Source of the DNA: Strongylocentrotus purpuratus
Lineage: Eukaryota > Echinodermata > Echinoidea > Camarodonta > Strongylocentrotidae
Direction of reading: 5' to 3'
DNA: 64,000 bases
Assembly (NCBI RefSeq): GCF_000002235.5
Contig: NW_022145596.1
Coordinates: 30,025,367-30,089,366, forward strand
The notes under the pieces are model-generated. The model did not search any database. It was not told the DNA's origin and saw only the letters and a program-made list of their open reading frames with translations. How positions within the stretch are numbered: position 1 is the stretch's first letter; each line of letters begins with the position of its first letter. Made by a program: the position numbers and the translations under genes. Below are positions 1-12,350 of this stretch, one piece after another.

Positions 1-35
1 TATGTTAGTGACCCCCTCCCCCCCCCCCGGAGATA

Positions 36-65
36 GAGTTTGACAGAGAAAGAGAGAGGGAGAGA

Positions 66-105
<40 letters not shown>

Positions 106-122
106 TGCAGAGAGAGTGTGTG
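36..122. repeat. (GA)n/(GT)n microsatellite
   Basis: Mixed GAGAGA and GTGTGT runs. Confidence 0.9.
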
Positions 123-2553
123 CATGATTGTATATGTTCATATTTACACTGGCGTGTAATGAGTAAGAACAACCATTATGTTTTAGACAAATGACAGAAT
201 AAGTTGTTTTTTATAAATAAAAGTCTAAACATATCAACACATTGCAATAACACTTGACAACAAAAATTTTCATGGATAATTATTATTTTCATGAAAGTAT
301 AATTGTTAATAACCGAAATGGCAAAAATAAGATTAAAGAGTGTTAGACCGGATGAGGAGCAAAACAGGTTACACAAAAGATCAATGGCGGATGACTGTGA
401 CTGATTTGAATATGACAAATGAATGCCAGCAAATTGAAAACAAATTTTATATAGATTGAAAGAAGATCTCACTATTGACTATCAAAAAGATAGAAATTAA
501 ATAAAACACTTACCGATGCAAGGGAAGGGCAAGACAAGCGAAATAAAATTGCTTATGTTGCGCAAAAAGAAATTTCACACTCTCATTACAATAGGACTAC
601 CCAGACACACAATAAAAGCATAAGAAAATCAGCTGAAAGAATTCGAATTCTTGAATTTTTAAATTCCTTTTTACAAATTCCGTATTTGTAACGAAAATAA
701 ATACAATTGGCAAATGGAAAGAAAAATGTAGTGATGTGAAAAAACACTTCCTTTGAGAATACAAGCAAACTTATCAAATTGAATTGAAATAATTATCCAG
801 TGAACATGCTGAAATCAGTCGTGGTGTTTTTTAACCATGGCATTATGTCGTGAGAAGTAAAACAACAAAAAATGGGTTTGGTTTAGCAAAAATGCGGGGG
901 CGTCCATCTAATATTTGTATGGGGGCGTCCGGAAAAGGATAATAAATCTCAACAAGTAAAAAATAAAAGTTGTCCTCAGTTTTGTCGTTTTTTTTCTTTA
1001 GGGTATTAGACGACAATTTCTACAAAAATCAAACAACTATAACAGCTTTAGCGGCAGAAGTTCTGAATAAGGTTGTCACAAGACCCCTACCCACTCCCCC
1101 TACCCACTTTAAGGACCCCAAGGAAGAACAGTAGTGTTCTATAAACACTGCTGAATTGGGCTATCCACCGATTTTTGTCTATGTACATGTATAAATATTT
1201 TACTTTGTATTTTTTATATGTATAATATTTTTATCTGATTTCGGAAATAAAAACAACAACAAAATCCCCCCTCCTTCTCCCTCACCACTCCACTTTTAAG
1301 AACCGTCTTTTTTGGAAATAGGTCAGGCGTGATAGTTAAAGGGAGTGGTTCGTCAGTTTCCATGTGCAGAAGGCCATAATTCGCTGACACCAGACTTGGT
1401 GGAAATACAATTAATGTGTTTACAAGTCTGCACCCAGCGAACCCATAGGTCCATCAAGAAATATACCCCTTCGTCTCTCGGAGAGTCTTCGGTGAAGGAA
1501 TAGTTCTCTGTTACCCTCCCCCTCTCGCTCTCTCTTTTTCCTTCTCTCCACCCGTCGTGAGAATTTTTCACCGTCGACTGAAATCCTAATCATGCCAATC
1601 TAGCTATTCACTTCCTTTAAAAATGTGTTCCGACTACAGCGACAGCTTCCTGAAAGTGACGATCTCACTTTGTCATGAAAGCATGAAACCTTCCAATCTG
1701 TTTACCATGTCGATGTTCTTACTGATCACTGAACACATAGGGACATTGTACTTATAAAATGTGATAAATAACAACACTGTCGGCACCAATAAATAAAATA
1801 AGTTTTTACGGGTTAGATGACTATCTGTGATGTTTGTTTGGTTACAGCATTCAAAACGTAAATACTCGCCCAGGTTTTTGACACAGATAATTGTATTGGC
1901 TAAAGAATAAAATCTGTCACATACATCTATTTAGTAAAAACTTAATATTGAAAATAAAAGGGGAAATAGAAAGAAGATACATACAAAAACAAAACACATG
2001 AACGTCAACAAACCCAATGAATAATCGACTTGAATATCCATACATAAGAAAAAATGGTTTTAGATTTGTACCCGCTGAAACCGAGACAAATTGGCAAAGC
2101 CACCTGTATTAATGATAAATCAATACTCATGTCTGGCGTGTATACGAAATGATAAATAGACTAGAAAATCCTTGAGTGTGTGAAAAGCAAACTGTGTTGT
2201 ATCAATAGGATAGCCTGTGAATAGATCTCGCCTGTTGCATAGTTTCAAACTTTGCTGAAATTTGTATTTAATTGATCAGTTTTTGGAGTAAAGGAAAGCC
2301 CGTTTTCACACTGAGCTAGGACAGGTTTCGAGGTTGTTGGAGGTGCTAGGGAAAAAATTAAACTGAGATGGACAGGGAAAATATTGAGATGTTGATGAAG
2401 TGTGGAAAGTGACAGATTTTCTTTTAAAGACTTAAAATGTCTAAAGAAAAAGAGAGAGGGAGACATAGGTAGAGAGGAGGAGAGCTAAAGGGAGAGTAAA
2501 TCACGTTTTAAGGCAATTATTTCAATAGAACATGTCAAAAATGTCGCGATATA

Positions 2554-3114
2554 TACACTGTCGCTCATATAGTTAGAATATTCTTTTTTACCCCAATTTA
2601 TGGAATTATTTGACAATGATTTATTCCTAATAGATCTAGATAATAGTATACATTCTCAAACTGTATTGAATAATAATTTGCCAGTGTTTGTTTTGCGTGA
2701 CTGCTAAATCATGTGTATGCTACTATTCTTATCAACTAGGGAGACCTACGCCCTTAAGTCATTAATGACAGTAATGAGGATGCCCCACAAAAGGGCACTG
2801 ATATGACACATCGACACGGTTTTGATCCTGGGGCCTCACAGTTACGAGGCCATTGCTTTGCCACTGAACCATGACTGAAGGAGGCAGTTCCCACCAACAA
2901 CAAAAACAAAACAAATGCAATAAATTATCAATAATTAATTGAATTTCCCCCCGGTCCCCAACATAAAAAAATCCTCTGTACGGCCATGCATTATGGCTCA
3001 AGGCATGGGCACACAGAAGACTATTATCTAGATCTATTAGGAATAAATCATTGTCAAAATAATTCCATAAATTGGGGTAAAAAAAAATGTTCCAACTATA
3101 TGAGCGACAGTGTA
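2554..3114. mobile_element. Tc1/mariner-like MITE with ~95-bp terminal inverted repeats
   Basis: Ends TACACTGTCGCTCATAT and its complement. The arms 2554-2655 and 3020-3114 pair nearly throughout. The interior is occupied by a tRNA-derived SINE on the - strand. No coding capacity. Confidence 0.85.
2685..2885 (-). mobile_element. tRNA-derived SINE, family A, inside a MITE
   Basis: On the - strand it has an A-box-like GGTTCAGTGG, a box-B-like GGATCAAAACC and the family tail pattern GCATACACATG followed by TTAGCAGTCA, shared with copies at 16219-16413 and 31702-31909. The head is a decayed tRNA, not a functional tRNA gene. Confidence 0.75.
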
Positions 3115-3696
3115 GGAAGAGAGGGGAGAGAGAGGAACAAAGCGGTTTGAGGGGAACTTAAACACTATGTTTTCATATCATGAACATTATCGATGAATGC
3201 TACAACTCGGCCTTTATAAAAAAAAAAAAAAAAGAGAGAAACTGAAGAAATTATTCATGTGATTTAATAATTGTCTTTCTATCCTTCAAAAACTATGCAA
3301 ATTCGCATTAATAGTTCATAGTTATGCGCTCGGAAACATTACTTTATTATCATTATCATTATCAAACGATACGAGAGAAAAATTTCATTTAGATATAGTG
3401 GAGTAAGGAAACATTTAGAGGAGAAGGTCTGGGAGGAAAAAAGGTGGAAAGGAAAAGTTAAAAAGGATTCGCAAGTTTATTATTTTTTATTCTGATGTGC
3501 CCAGAACAAAGAATGTTGAAAAAAACAATCATAAAACGAGAAGAGGATGAAATTAAAACAGATATACAATGAACGAAGTATATATTGAGAAAAAAATAGG
3601 AGAAAGATAGTGAGAGGGAGGAAATAGATGGAAGAGCGAGCGCTAATGAGGAAAGGAGGGGGAGTCATAGCTAGCAAGAAAGATAGAAAAACAGAT

Positions 3697-3709
3697 AGAG
3701 AGAGAGAGA

Positions 3710-3750
<41 letters not shown>
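3697..3750. repeat. (GA)n microsatellite
   Basis: Long AG run; the open frames through it are artefacts. Confidence 0.95.
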
Positions 3751-3753
<3 letters not shown>

Positions 3754-5333
3754 AAGGAGATATATTTTGTCACTTTTGACAGAAAGCGTGGGATTTTCAC
3801 CATGATCGACACTACATGGCGGTTATTAACAAAAAGCTTTTAGTTGCTACGTGACAGATTGTAATCCATACTTTTATGGTAAAATACTGACAAGATAAAA
3901 TCCAATTGGGTTTATTCTGTTGCATGCCTCACTTCAGAAGGAGTTACTGTTAACCATGAAAATATTCATACATCCATCTTTTCGAGATGGATGGAAAAGA
4001 ACCCCTGAATATCTTGTGATTTTAAAATAAAATTAAGGTTGGATAACAATTCACAAGGACAGTAATTCGGTTCAAATTCAATCTGCGCAAGGAGAATTAA
4101 AGTATGACAATGTGACAGGGGGAAACAACTTGAGAGGATTGAGGATAGTTGCCATTGAATGTAGTTGTATAATAAAGTTATAGTGTGGTGTGAAGTACGA
4201 TGCATACAAAGGATGACACAAAGTATATCTGTTTCTAGTTTTCGTCCCCCGGTATTATCCTAATTGGACTTCTTCAGAATTCATTTCATACTTATTTTGT
4301 TATTATTTTTCATATTCTTATTATTGTTATTGTTATAATCATTATCACTTTTAATATTAATATTACTACTACCACTACTTTTGTCATTTAATGTATTATA
4401 TAATTTTCATTTTCAGTTTTAATATTATTTCTGAAGAAGACATCTTACTTTGTCGAGTTGAAAATAGATAATTTCTTAAACATGTACATGGATATAATAA
4501 TCCTATATAAATATATATAAACCTATCCAAATATATATAGAACAAGTTGATAATTATTCCGTGAAGCAAGGTTTTTTTTTCAGTTATTAACATTCGCAGC
4601 AGTCGTATAAACTTGGAAACCCAAGCTGAATGTTGAAGGAAATACAGCACCTGCACTATTCAATCGTAAACCATTCACTCCATGTCAAGCGTTAAAGTGA
4701 TGAATCTTACATGCCAGACCGGCGACATAGTTTACATAAAGCATTAGACAACGCCGTAGTACAATAGCATGCTCATCGCTTGTATAATGTTCATGAGTGG
4801 GGGCTATGCAACTGGTGACATCACCTGTTTAGTGAATGAGCCTAGCAGGTGATGCATGCAGGCTTAGTATGTTTTGATTCAAATTATTCATATGATTTTA
4901 TTTCTCATGCAAAACATAATACAATGAATAAGTATATTACACAAAAAATATACAATGAAGCGACAAATATAATGGTAATAGCACGAGAAAAGAGGAACTA
5001 ACTAGAAGGAGAGCTTGTTGAAGTGTTAGTTCTTCAGATGCTGTTTTACAAATATATCTTGAACAACGTATACTTAGAAAATCAATCAATAAACAAATAT
5101 GTAGGAAAGAAATTATGGATTTGGGGGAGAGAACAAATAAAAGAGAGGAAAAATGGAGGGGAAATAGTAGACGGCAAAAAGCAAGAAAGATAAAAAGGAA
5201 AACGAATGATTGCAAAAGCTCTAGAAAAAGGAGGTTATATCAGTAAAATGAGGGAGAAAGGGATTGAGTCGAGAGTACAAACCGAGATTCATGTATAGCG
5301 ACTTAATAGATTTCATAATTATTTTTAGTATAT

Positions 5334-5390
5334 GTGTGTTTGTGTGTGTAGGGGTGTGCGTGTGTGTGGGTGCGCGCGGTTGTGTGTATT
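5334..5390. repeat. (GT)n microsatellite
   Basis: Imperfect GT run. Confidence 0.85.
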
Positions 5391-6420
5391 GCGTAATTGA
5401 GGGAAGGGTGGAAAATAATTCTAGAGCTATTTCATGCTTTTTATGTCAGTTTAGAAGAATATATTAAAATAAGTGTCCCCTAATTTGATTGCTCTTCAAA
5501 TGGCGCCATATTATGACAGGAAAAAGCTAAATTGGATCAAACGTTTACTAGTATATGGCTCACGTGTGTGGTGTAGTCCTTTATTCTCGTTTTTTTCTTC
5601 TGTGGTCAGGTAGCTTCTTTCACAATGTAATTACATGTCAAGAACTCAACAATACTTTTAAAGGTATTCAAATACAACGGTAAACCAGGTCGAGGACTCC
5701 AGCTCCCACACGGGATTACGATCGTGATCATACACAACATGTTTAATTTATTTCATAGTATAAATGAAAGTGGGTGACTTATTTAACAGGGTAGAAAAAA
5801 CGGTGAAAATATCTAGCTAAATTAAGAGATCATCATTTACTGCAATGCCTCTTTCGTTCGTATATTAAAAGTACATTTCGTGGGGGGGGGGGGGGGGGGG
5901 AGATCAGTATTTATGATTTCGGCAAGAATTTTTGAATTCTTGTTGCAAATATAATCACAGAAAACTCAGTCAGTCATCTTTCCAATAATACTCAACCTTT
6001 GAGCGTTTTCTGAACAATCTCTTTCAAAATTTGATTCCACCAACAGCATGACCAGTAATCAACATTTACTAACAACCATAATAGGAGTGAAGCGCGTCCT
6101 TCGAATGAAAAATGTGTGCAGTCTGAGAGAAATCTTTTTCTTGACCGGATCAAGCTAATATGCGTCCTTTTTTCAACAATAGGATCGTAACGTCAGAGAA
6201 GAAGATGCTGACGTCATCTTAATCCTGGGCGTTGGTCAAGGTCGTAGATTTGCATGAAAATATAATGTAGCTTCTACCTTGATTTCTTTTGATCAGTAGT
6301 TTCACTAGGAAACGCCAATCATATTTTGAATGAATTTTTTGTGTGTGGAGTGGACATGTACAAAAAACATTAAGGTAAACATACAAGTAACAAAACAGAT
6401 ATTAGAATGTGATTATTATA

Positions 6421-6645
6421 GAGGCGTCGTAGTCAAGTGGTTTAAAAAACGGACTAAAATGCGAAGGTTGTTGGTTCGAGCCCCAGCACGGCGCAAGTGT
6501 CATTTGGTAAGACATTTCTGTACACTTTCCTCTCTTTACCCGGGTGTTAAAATGGATTCCCGGTGGATGGAACGTTTATGTGGTTGGATTGGCATGTATG
6601 CCCGATGTGTGCGCTTGGCCGCAAAAAAAAACTCTTCAGGAAGCG
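6421..6645 (+). mobile_element. tRNA-derived SINE, family B
   Basis: The head GAGGCGTCGTAGTCAAGTGG and box B GGTTCGAGCCC are followed by CATTTGGTAAGACATT and ACCCGGGTGTTAAAATGG, as in the copy at 58891-59243. The open frame across it is a by-product. Confidence 0.8.
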
Positions 6646-8472
6646 GAGCGTGTGCACAATAAAGTGCGTATGAGGAATTGCATCCAATAACCGTTTTAAT
6701 GGATAATACTAATAGATAACATAAAAGAGGCTGTTTAGGAAATTTAATGCAAGCAAACATCAGCAGCGCAAATTTAAACCTGTTACCGTTTTATACTTTT
6801 ATTATCTCGGTGATGTAGAAAAAATGTTTAAGTAAGAAGAAGTATGCATGGTCATGGTTGAAACTCTCGCCACTTTATTGTATTCAAATTATAGTCTTCG
6901 CACATTGCAGTAACTTTCGCATATTTGCAAAAAAACATCGCTCCTCGTTCCTTGCATGTGCGATCACTTTTCCCCTTTCTTTGGTTCTGTAGAAAGCGTG
7001 TGAACTGCAACTTTTATGTCAATAATAAAGTCTTTTTAACCGTCCAGAAATCTCAAAGAGCTCGAGGGCACTCAGTGGTTGCCATGGATACGCATAGGCT
7101 TTACATCAATCGCTGACATAAATATTTAATGGCACTGCATAGAAGGCTTCTTTCTCTTAAAGGTTATCTTGAATTCTGTAAAAGAAACTGCAGTTTGAAA
7201 GAAATAGGCTTAAAGTAATTTGGATTGTTAATTCTGCAGTAAATTGGTCGTTTAGCCCTGCCAGCAGAAAATCAAGAAATGGCTTTAAGAAAAATACACT
7301 GATAAACACCAGCATGTACATGCATATATGGGACTGCATACTGTGTTTTTCGCGGAAGAAGCAAATTAGATACATTTTCCCATTTTATATTGCTTTTCTA
7401 AAATCCCTTCGAGAGCTATCATTTGTTTTTTCAATTTTGAACGAACATTGTACATTTTATTGCGTTCTGTTAGAATACTTTTTTTTAGCAATACAGTACT
7501 TAGGAAATATAGTTCTTTAAAATTGATTATTTTATGTCACAACGGTAGAAGTTTTGTGTATCATTTATGAGAATTAGCAATTTATATGCTAAGTGAATAA
7601 CGCGTTACAACGTTGGCAAATGTCAGTGAATTCTGAAAATGGTAACGTATATCGAGCTGTGCAGTACGTACATAATGTCTAATAGCCATAAAACATATAA
7701 AACAATACTCTTTTTATGAAAAAACTCTGGGTTTACTTAATAGAACTCTTTATCAATTTATTTCTATGTTACAATATAATGATTTTAAGAAGCTGAGTAT
7801 TTTGGTTTCACTTCTAAATGTTAATAGATCCAACTTAAGCCTGCATTTGCGGGAAGCCGTAGGCGTTTATGTAGAAAAATAATAATATATTTATATCTCC
7901 TCTCTTTATATCAACTCTTTCCTCTCTGTCGATGATTTTTTATCTTACCGCTAGCACGAGGCATTATAAAATTATTTAAAGACATATTTCCGTGTATTCT
8001 TACATTGTTGAATGTAAGAGCTAAAAAGATCACTGGAAGGCTTTTTTTTCTACCGAACGAAGAAACCATACAGAATTGAGTTAAATGAAAATAAATTCAC
8101 AATATCACAACATTTTCCAGAATATAGCAGGATTTCAGATTCTTCCTGATTGCGTGTGTGTATTCATTTCCCTAGGCTGTAAACCATGCGGTTTATTGTG
8201 TGGTATACATTGCGCATTAAAACAAAGTATACCTATTTTTGGTAGATTACCATTTAAAGGTTATAACTTGTGTGCCCTTGAATTATATTTCACTTTAAAG
8301 AATAAATAATATCCTGTCTATATAATGATACCATATTCATAACTATGGCTGCCCCGAATAACATTTTTCTTTGATGTTCTTCCACATTTGCATAATAAAA
8401 ATGAAGACGCTCACGTTTTTTCTTCTCCACCTCTCCCCAGAACTCAGATACGATGCGGTAAACAACAGCAAA

Positions 8473-8523
8473 ACCGCCGCAGAAATAGCCGCCGCAGAAA
8501 TAGCCGCCGCAGAAATAGCTGCC
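8473..8523. repeat. 15-bp minisatellite, ~3.5 units
   Basis: GCCGCCGCAGAAATA repeated in tandem. The 15-bp period keeps all frames open, which creates pseudo-ORFs with repeated short peptides. Confidence 0.9.
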
Positions 8524-11500
8524 GCGGTTCTTTTGTTTATTTGGGTGTAAATGAATGACAACTGCGCGCAACGAAGATCCTGCGCGTATTCACTGTGCTC
8601 TGTTTTGTAATATACAGGAATTCGACACGTACTACATTGTACGTGATCAGAGAAAAACCATCGTTGTTTTTCCGCATCATGTCTGAACGTCTGTTTGATA
8701 AAAATCGGTTAACAGACGGCTGAAATATACATAAACACATCGATTTCTAAGATATAATTGATAATTTGAACCAGCCGTTAAAAAATGAGATAGCGTCTCA
8801 TACGCTTTATTCCAGCCAATGCCGACGTTGGCTTTTTCTTGACTTTTTTTTTCGTGTTGGTTAGATTACGCACAACTAGCCAGCCCGTGTTTTGTTGTTA
8901 TTAATTAATTAATTAATTAACAGTCACCGTATTTTTTTTTGAAAGCGAACCTGAATTGGTATGTTCGAATTGGCTAATTTCACACATTTCGGGGTCTAAA
9001 ATTACCTTCATGGCAATTTTAGGTTAAAGAGCGCTAGAAATGTCATAAATGAGAATAAGAGCAATAACAATGCACTTTGAAGGCGTTTTGGTCTTAAACA
9101 AGAACTCAACTATCCATTTCAGTTTGATTATGTCATTGAGACTTGAGAGAACTGAAAGAAATAAAGTGACCATCGCATTTATTAAAACTTTCGCGATAAT
9201 CATTTTAAATTTGTGGTTTAATCAGTTACTTAATTCAAAGCAATCAAAATATGCCAGATGCATGAGTAAGAAGGGCAAAAATCTCTGAATACACCGCATC
9301 CATTTTTTTTCATGAGCATTCGCGTTTTATGCCTGAAATTTTAAAAAGTAAATCTCTAAATTGGCAACACGTTGAGAGATTCAAAATCACTGTTTTTCGA
9401 TCAAAATTGATCTCTGGTTTTCAACCTTCCGTTAACGTTTCGCCTGCGCACATGCATATTGATTTGAGAGACATCACATTTCATTTTAACGATGTAGCTA
9501 TATAAGGGAAAGTGTCATGGTTGCTAATTTGGGGAACAATATGTGATGGAATTCAGCCCTAAATATAAATCATATCCTGAAAAGGTTACAGAGCAACAGA
9601 TAGAATTAGGACATACTGTCACCTTATGACCTGTTCACCAGATCACCCATATCAACCTATACGTAAAGCATGGTCCTCGTGTTTCAAGGGGGCTCTGAAA
9701 ATCAGATAATGCTATTACCGCTCCCCCTTCATGTAATTAATGTCAAGGCTACCGTGTACACAAATCTAAATTGTATAATCGAATTGAGGTAGGGCGGGAG
9801 AGATGCCGCGAACCCAGTGTTCGTATTAAACTTGAGCGCGTCCATCTCCTCCCGGAAATTAAAGAGTAAAACATTATGAGTAGTTCGTTTGAAGTATCAA
9901 TATATACTGCTGTACCTCGATCCTACAGTTTGATAATATACAGACGGAGTACGTGACCAGAGAGGGGACAATGTTTGTACTATCTACCGATGTAAAACAA
10001 ACCATTACATTATATTTTCAAAACTATTGTGAAATAATTGGGATTTCCGAACATGGTACCTACATCTTCTATTCCATGCAAGGCATGAATCTCTCTCTAT
10101 TGACTTTGTCTCCATCCACATGTTTAGTTCTGCTGAACTTTGGAGCAATTAAACTACCTTTTATATATGTCAAAAAATGTCAGACTGTCAACCAATTCTA
10201 AACTTGTCATAAGACACATTTGTTCAAATTGCTTTTGATGATTAACTACTTTGTTCACATTAATATATATATATCATATGTATTGTTATTTGTAGGTGTA
10301 TATTATGTAAATGTTTTGTTTTGTAATTGTTTACCATCGTGTTTTGTTTGTTATAGCGCCTTGAGACTTCGGTGGTGAGCGCTTTATAAGTATCGTTTTA
10401 TTTTTCATATTTTTGTTATTGTAATGTAGGATCTAAATATAAAGATGATGGGTTCGGCAAGTTCTTCCAGGTGTAATACTCCCCAAGAGTTGGGAGTGTT
10501 CACTGTAAGCGCGGAACAGTAATTACATAAATCCAATGACGATATTAATATTGCAGGATACCTTTAAAGTAGATATTCATTGATTTTAAAAACTAACTTT
10601 ATTTTCATTATTGCAAAGTTGAAACTTTGATTCGACAAGGTTATCAAAATTCAATGCTTGGAAACATTCGAAGTAATGATTATTATAAATTACAAAACGC
10701 TTAAATACAGTCCCGGCATAGCACCTGGAGAGCTCTCCGAACGCTGCTGAGATGTGTGAGATCACAGTATGGACATGACTTGCACAAGCAGACGATGTCC
10801 CATGACATCTCACACATTTTCAGTGCCTGTGTTTTCATCTTCTCTTGGGCTCTTTCTCATACTTCACTACCCTCAGGCTAAATGTATAATCTATTGCCTC
10901 ACTCTAAACCCCGCGCATGGTTTTATTTTGATGACAAATGCAGCGATACAAAATTAATATAAAGGAATCTGTCGCTTGTAAACAAAATAAGACGCCATTG
11001 TATATTCAGCTGCACACACCGGGGTATGTTCGGCGTTTCAAGAGGGAACAAATGCCGTCCTAAATATCATTCCGGGGTTTTTTCAATTTGAAAGTCTGGT
11101 TTCTTTGATTGTTAATTAACCCCTATCCTGTGTATTTACAAGCAAAATATTGTAGTTATCAGAATCGGGTCATATCCCTTTTGAATGGTTTGACATGCCA
11201 TTACATTTATATACACTAAACTCATTATAATTTGAGAAATAATAGCTTTGCAATTATGTTCATTCTCTATGGGATGTCGTCTGCTTGGGCAGTGTTGGTC
11301 CATATAGTGATGTCATTAAAACATCGTTATTTTTCTGGCGAATCTCTCGTATATCCCAGTTGCTATGAAGGTGGTTGTATTTGTATTTTTATAAATCACC
11401 CGATATGTAGTTGACCTAAAACTTGTCCGATGGCCATCTGTTATCTTACCAGTTTCTAGTGATACATTAGTTGACATATTTGTGATTTTCTTTGAATTTA

Positions 11501-11999
11501 ACCTTTAAATACTTTTGGATGCAATACTTAATGTTCTTCAGAAAGAGGTTAGGTATAAGAATAGGCTTCAAGTAGTTCAAGATATAATATTCTGAAACTG
11601 GAGGTTTATGAAAACCATATTTAATTATTTGTTGATGGTCACCATTTTGTCAGACAGGAATAATTATTATCATTATGTTTTTTTTTGTCTGCTTGTCTAG
11701 TTGTTTGTCATATTTCATTGCATCTACAATTATTTGTTAATGATCTGTCCAATTCGTATATTAAAGAATGCCGTCCTCATTCTTCACTTTCTCTATAAGA
11801 CACGCAAGCTAATACTCGTATTTGTAAAATGCCTTTCCTCTTAACTTTACCCTGTTTCATCATATATTCGTCTGCCTTTATCAGAGTCCACCTATTCAAC
11901 AGTCGGAAAACCACCTTCAGAAAAAAAAAAGTCGTCTAGATGTGCATGTGCACAAAGGGACGTCGTTGTCTTTTGCCATCTGCACGTTGTTTTCTTGCA

Positions 12000-12231
12000 A
12001 TAAAATCGGACGTCCCTATCCTTTCTCTTTTCCCCCTCTCTCTATCCCTCTCTCTTTCTCTCTGTCCTTTGCTCATGATTCTTTTCTCCCACCCCTCTCT
12101 CTCTCTCTCTCTCTCCCTCTCTCTCTCTTCTAAGATACGTTGTTCTGTTCACAGTTATTAGGAATAAAATCGGATGTCCCTATCCTCTCTCTCTCTCTCT
12201 CTCTCTTTTTTTTTGTTCCTCTCTCTCTCTA

Positions 12232-12267
<36 letters not shown>

Positions 12268-12350
12268 CTTTGCTCTCTATTCTTGTCTTCCCACCCCCCT
12301 CTCTCTCTCTCTTCTAAAACATTTTTTGTTATGTTCATAGTTATTAGGTC
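12000..12350. repeat. Duplicated ~170-bp unit with (CT)n runs
   Basis: AATAAAATCGGACGTCCCTATCC (in part), TGTCCTTTGCTC, CCCACCC, and GTTCACAGTTATTAGG occur twice in the same order around CT microsatellites. Confidence 0.85.

Noticed and set aside
3480..3843. Open frames on both strands with Ser-Leu or Arg-Glu runs
   Set aside because: Translation of a GA/CT microsatellite.
8290..8571. Overlapping - strand frames with repeated short peptides
   Set aside because: Created by the 15-bp GCCGCCGCAGAAATA minisatellite, whose period keeps every frame open.
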